This document shows, one piece after another, positions 61,497 through 64,000 of a stretch of DNA of 64,000 nucleotides. The notes under the pieces are model-generated. The model searched no databases, was not told the origin of the DNA, and was given only the letters and a program-made list of their open reading frames with translations. The DNA is from Propionispora vibrioides (lineage in GTDB: Bacteria; Bacillota; Negativicutes; Propionisporales; Propionisporaceae): contig NZ_FODY01000009.1 in the NCBI RefSeq assembly GCF_900110485.1, forward strand, positions 59,181 to 123,180, written 5' to 3'. Made by a program: the position numbers and the translations under genes. The stretch's first letter is position 1. Each line of letters begins with the position of its first letter.

Positions 61497-62198
61497 TTGA
61501 ATTTTATTGTAGCTCCAGAGGTTTTTGCGTTATTGCCGGAGGTTTGTTTTGGCGTGGTAGTGGTCAAAGGGGTGGACAATAGCAGTGCCAGGCAGGAAAC
61601 GGAAGAATTGTTGGCAGCAAGTGTTCGGTTGGCCAGTGAGAAGTTTCAGACAGGCAAGGTAAAAGAGGCGGCGGAGATTCTGCCTTACCGGGAGGCCTTT
61701 CAGACCTTGGGCATAAACCCCAATAAATATATGAGTTCCATTGAAGCCATGAGCTCGCGAATTGCCAAACAGAAGGATTTCCCACGCATCAGTCCCCTTG
61801 TCGATTTGGTCAATGCCGTATCTTTAAAGCATCTGGTGCCGATGGGCGCCCACGATCTGGCAGCGGCGGACGGTGATATTCAGGTCCGGTTGTCCCGGCA
61901 GGGTGACAGCTTTATTCCCTTTGGCTCCGATACGGCGGAAATCCTGGCAGATGGCGAGCTAATTTACTCGGCCGGCAGCATTGTTAAAACAAGACGCTGG
62001 ATTTGGCGGCAAAGCGAGCAAGGCTGTGTGACCGGTGCGACCCGGGACGTATTTTTCCCGATCGACGGATTTTACGGACAGAACGAACAACGGGTAATTG
62101 CGGCCAGGGATGAATTGGCTGAATGGCTGGAACGGTTATTTGCCGTCCCGGTGACGGTCGGCATGGTTGATAAAACCAATCCATCTTTGGCAATATAA
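61497..62198 (+). CDS. Stand-alone B3/B4-domain protein (PheRS beta editing-domain-like)
   Basis: 233 residues made of one B3/B4 domain, the domain that edits mischarged tRNA-Phe in phenylalanyl-tRNA synthetase. YREAFQTLGINPNKYMSSIEAM and LVDLVNAVSLKHLVPMGAHDL (quoted core LVDLVNAVSLKH) are family marks. The TTG start follows AGGAGGA. Stand-alone versions are widespread and of unproven function; a role in trans-editing or D-amino-acid/peptide processing is a guess. It follows ileS but has its own terminator-separated transcript. Confidence 0.85.
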   Translation: MNFIVAPEVFALLPEVCFGVVVVKGVDNSSARQETEELLAASVRLASEKFQTGKVKEAAEILPYREAFQTLGINPNKYMSSIEAMSSRIAKQKDFPRISPLVDLVNAVSLKHLVPMGAHDLAAADGDIQVRLSRQGDSFIPFGSDTAEILADGELIYSAGSIVKTRRWIWRQSEQGCVTGATRDVFFPIDGFYGQNEQRVIAARDELAEWLERLFAVPVTVGMVDKTNPSLAI

Positions 62199-62267
62199 TG
62201 AGAGACGGTTGCAATAAGGCTGATTTGAAGCACTCTTATTAAGGCGATAAAGATAAGGAGTGATGCT

Positions 62268-63395
62268 ATGACAACTTTTCGAGCATTATACAGCAGAATA
62301 CGGCAGGAAGTATCCGCTCAGACGGAAAGTGGCTGGGAGGGTGTAGGCGGCGACGATTTTGACAAAAGCCAGCTCAATTGCCTGTTCAGCCCGGAACAGT
62401 ATCCGGTCAACCCGGGCATTCATGAATGTCTGCAAATGGCGAAAGCCGGTGCCTTGACTATTTCCCGTGATGTGCTGGCTTCACTGGAAACACTGGCGGC
62501 TAAGCCTAGCTTTGCCTATGTGTTGATTGCTCCTTCCTTTTTGGGCCAGTTTCATGAACAGGTGACACCGGGCATGCTGCGTAACGCCTTCCGGCACATG
62601 GGTTTTGACGGTATGGTGGAAGTGGCCGTGTTTGCCGATATCCTGACTATTAAGGAAGCGCTGGAGTTTGACCGGAATATTCTCAGCGAAAAGGACTTCC
62701 AGTTGACCAGTTGCTGCTGCCCCATGTGGATTGCTATGATCCGGAAGGTTTACAGCGAGTTGATGCCCCATGTGCCGGCCACGGTATCGCCGATGATTGC
62801 GGCGGGCCGGACAGTGAAAATCCTGCATCCCGGCTCGGTGACCATTTTCATCGGTCCCTGCGTTGCCAAAAAGAGCGAGGCCCGGGAACCTAACCTGGTG
62901 GGCGCTATCGATCATGTGCTGACGTATCAGGAGACTAAGGAATTGTTTGACTTGCTGCAAATTGATCTAACCTCCTATGTGGACAGCGAAAAGGAGAATT
63001 CCTCCCGGGGCGGCCGCATTTACGCGCGGGCCGGCGGGGTCAGTGAGGCGGTGAAAAGTACGGTGGAGCGGCTTAATCCCCACCGGAGCATCACCATCAA
63101 GACCAGAATGGCTGACGGAGTGCCGAACTGCCGGGCGATGATGAATGAACTGATGGACGGGCGGGTCAACGCTAATTTCTTCGAAGGCATGGGCTGTAAC
63201 GGCGGCTGTGTCGGCGGGCCCAAGGTACTTGTCGACAAGGAATTTGCCAAAACAAGGGTGGATGAATATGGGGAAAAGGCTGTTTACCAAACGCCGATCG
63301 AAAATCCTTATGTGATTGAGCTGCTCCACCGGTTGGGCTTTGACACGCCGGACAGCCTGTTGGCGGATAACGAATTTTTCACCCGCAAGTTTTAA
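62268..63395 (+). CDS. [FeFe]-hydrogenase-like H-cluster domain protein
   Basis: 375 residues comprising only the H-cluster domain. The L1 motif is TSCCCPMW (Cys149-151), L2 is GPCVAKKSE (Cys198), and L3 is GMGCNGGCVGG (Cys300 and Cys304), so all four cluster-binding cysteines can be assigned. It lacks the N-terminal iron-sulfur (ferredoxin-like) domains of catalytic clostridial hydrogenases. The L1 loop has an extra Cys and Met compared with TSCCPxW. It may be a small hydrogenase, or a sensory or redox homologue. AAGGAGTG precedes the ATG. Confidence 0.88.
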   Translation: MTTFRALYSRIRQEVSAQTESGWEGVGGDDFDKSQLNCLFSPEQYPVNPGIHECLQMAKAGALTISRDVLASLETLAAKPSFAYVLIAPSFLGQFHEQVTPGMLRNAFRHMGFDGMVEVAVFADILTIKEALEFDRNILSEKDFQLTSCCCPMWIAMIRKVYSELMPHVPATVSPMIAAGRTVKILHPGSVTIFIGPCVAKKSEAREPNLVGAIDHVLTYQETKELFDLLQIDLTSYVDSEKENSSRGGRIYARAGGVSEAVKSTVERLNPHRSITIKTRMADGVPNCRAMMNELMDGRVNANFFEGMGCNGGCVGGPKVLVDKEFAKTRVDEYGEKAVYQTPIENPYVIELLHRLGFDTPDSLLADNEFFTRKF

Positions 63396-63404
63396 AGGGT
63401 GGCG

Positions 63405-63449
63405 AGAATTTCTGCCGTTAGGCCAAACGGTCAGGAATTCTTCTTTTTT
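63405..63449 (+). terminator. Terminator after the H-cluster gene
   Basis: GAGAATT-CTG-CCGTT pairs with AACGG-CAG-AATTCTT, with a bulge, followed by TTTTTT. Confidence 0.8.
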
Positions 63450-63499
63450 CCGACAGGTAGTCCCGTGTTAAAACCGTAGGCAGCCGTGGTTTTTCCTGT

Positions 63500-63588
63500 T
63501 ATAATCAAAAGGGACTTAGTAATTTATCAACTTTGAAATTATAATTTTTTTACGTGTCTTTTTCTGCAATTTTAATTTTGCAAAGTTG
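63500..63588 (+). promoter_or_regulatory. mgsA upstream region: -10 and long inverted repeat
   Basis: TG-TT-ATAAT at about 63497-63505 resembles an extended -10. Then CAACTTTG (63528) and CAAAGTTG (63581) form an inverted repeat with further A/T-rich complementarity, making a hairpin in the 5' leader. Confidence 0.4.
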
Positions 63589-63627
63589 ACGGACTGCTAA
63601 TTATCTTGATGAAAACAGGAGGGACCT

Positions 63628-64000
63628 ATGAGCCATTTGAAAATGGAAAAGCAAAAGCGGATTGCGCTGATTGCCCATGACAATCGCAAAGGGGAACTGA
63701 TTGCCTGGGCTTCGAAAAACAAAGAGAAGCTGAGCCGGCATTTCCTCTGTGGTACAGGCACTACGGCATCGATGATCTCGGCTGAAACAGGCCTGCCGGT
63801 CCGGGGTTACCAAAGCGGTCCGTTGGGAGGCGATCAGCAGATCGGCGCCTGTATTGTCAATAATGAGGTTAATCTGATGGTTTTTTTCTGGGACCCGCTG
63901 GCGGCGCAGCCCCACGACCCTGATGTCAAGGCGTTGCTAAGACTGGCTGTCCTGTATGATGTGCCTGTGGCGATGAGCCAGTCGGCGGCAGACTTTTTTT
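63628..64000 (+). CDS. mgsA: Methylglyoxal synthase, 5' part (cut by window end)
   Basis: At least 124 residues of methylglyoxal synthase, which turns dihydroxyacetone phosphate into methylglyoxal and phosphate. IALIAHDNRKGELIAW, GTGTTASMI and GPLGGDQQIGA (with the catalytic Asp region) are seen, and the reading frame runs off the right edge without a stop. ACAGGAGGG precedes the ATG. It offers a bypass when DHAP from the aldolases accumulates. Confidence 0.93.
   Translation, partial: MSHLKMEKQKRIALIAHDNRKGELIAWASKNKEKLSRHFLCGTGTTASMISAETGLPVRGYQSGPLGGDQQIGACIVNNEVNLMVFFWDPLAAQPHDPDVKALLRLAVLYDVPVAMSQSAADFF

Noticed and set aside
1-64000. tRNA or rRNA genes, prophage or complete insertion sequences
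   Set aside because: None seen on reading both strands; no transposase, integrase or phage structural gene was recognised. A covariance search for tRNAs was not possible here.

Overview
This window is bacterial chromosome, most likely from a spore-forming, diderm member of the Negativicutes (Sporomusaceae-like). The evidence is a PrkA-YhbH-SpoVR sporulation/stress module, a T-box leader in front of ileS, TPP riboswitches, split PTS systems, an H-cluster (FeFe hydrogenase-type) protein and a periplasm-facing sensor. The genus is an inference; no rRNA or tRNA gene was seen.

Layout. 1-512: trailer end of a CRISPR array whose leader and cas genes lie off the left edge. 600-6800: small redox/membrane genes, a PadR-controlled MFS exporter, an aromatic-acid-exporter-like protein, and an Lsa-type ABC-F ribosome-protection gene behind a leader peptide and attenuator. 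7000-17000: a divergent lactate-dehydrogenase-family enzyme, an MtlR-type activator with an ascorbate-type PTS (A, B, C), an AT-rich block with a split transketolase and deoxyribose-phosphate aldolase, then a DeoR regulator with mannose-6-phosphate isomerase. 17000-28400: a periplasmic-sensor GGDEF-EAL protein, a LUD protein, prkA-yhbH-spoVR, and an RpiR regulator with an oxidoreductase and a HAD phosphatase. 28600-43500: two paralogous sugar-catabolic clusters, each with a PRD activator, a split fructose-type PTS and class II aldolases. The first adds D-lyxose isomerase, xylulokinase and a DUF4432 protein; the second adds a second ManA. 43800-50700: a sodium:solute symporter, exported proteins (one behind a Pho-box-like promoter), threonine aldolase, and a MarR-MFS-UspA operon on the minus strand. 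50800-64000: PBP2, tandem TPP-type riboswitches before thiW-thiM, NUDIX, a half-size EamA protein, a class D beta-lactamase, an FHA-winged-helix protein, T-box/ileS (type 2 IleRS), a stand-alone B3/B4 protein, an H-cluster domain protein, and the start of mgsA, cut by the window edge.

The genes describe an organism living on many sugars or sugar alcohols: three PTS systems with private PRD activators feed aldolases, transketolase and isomerases. A second theme is antibiotic defence (ABC-F, class D beta-lactamase, type 2 IleRS, two MFS exporters). Two families of short inverted-repeat elements (about 90-165 bp; four copies of one, two of the other) sit in intergenic regions. At least two lie between a predicted promoter and its gene.

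The most interesting signals are the ABC-F attenuator, in which an 11-base segment is duplicated so that one strand can pair with either copy; the twin PTS/aldolase clusters; the PTS-transketolase-DeoC block; the tandem TPP aptamers; and the inverted-repeat families. Start codons were chosen by ribosome-binding-site spacing, and many differ from the longest open frame.
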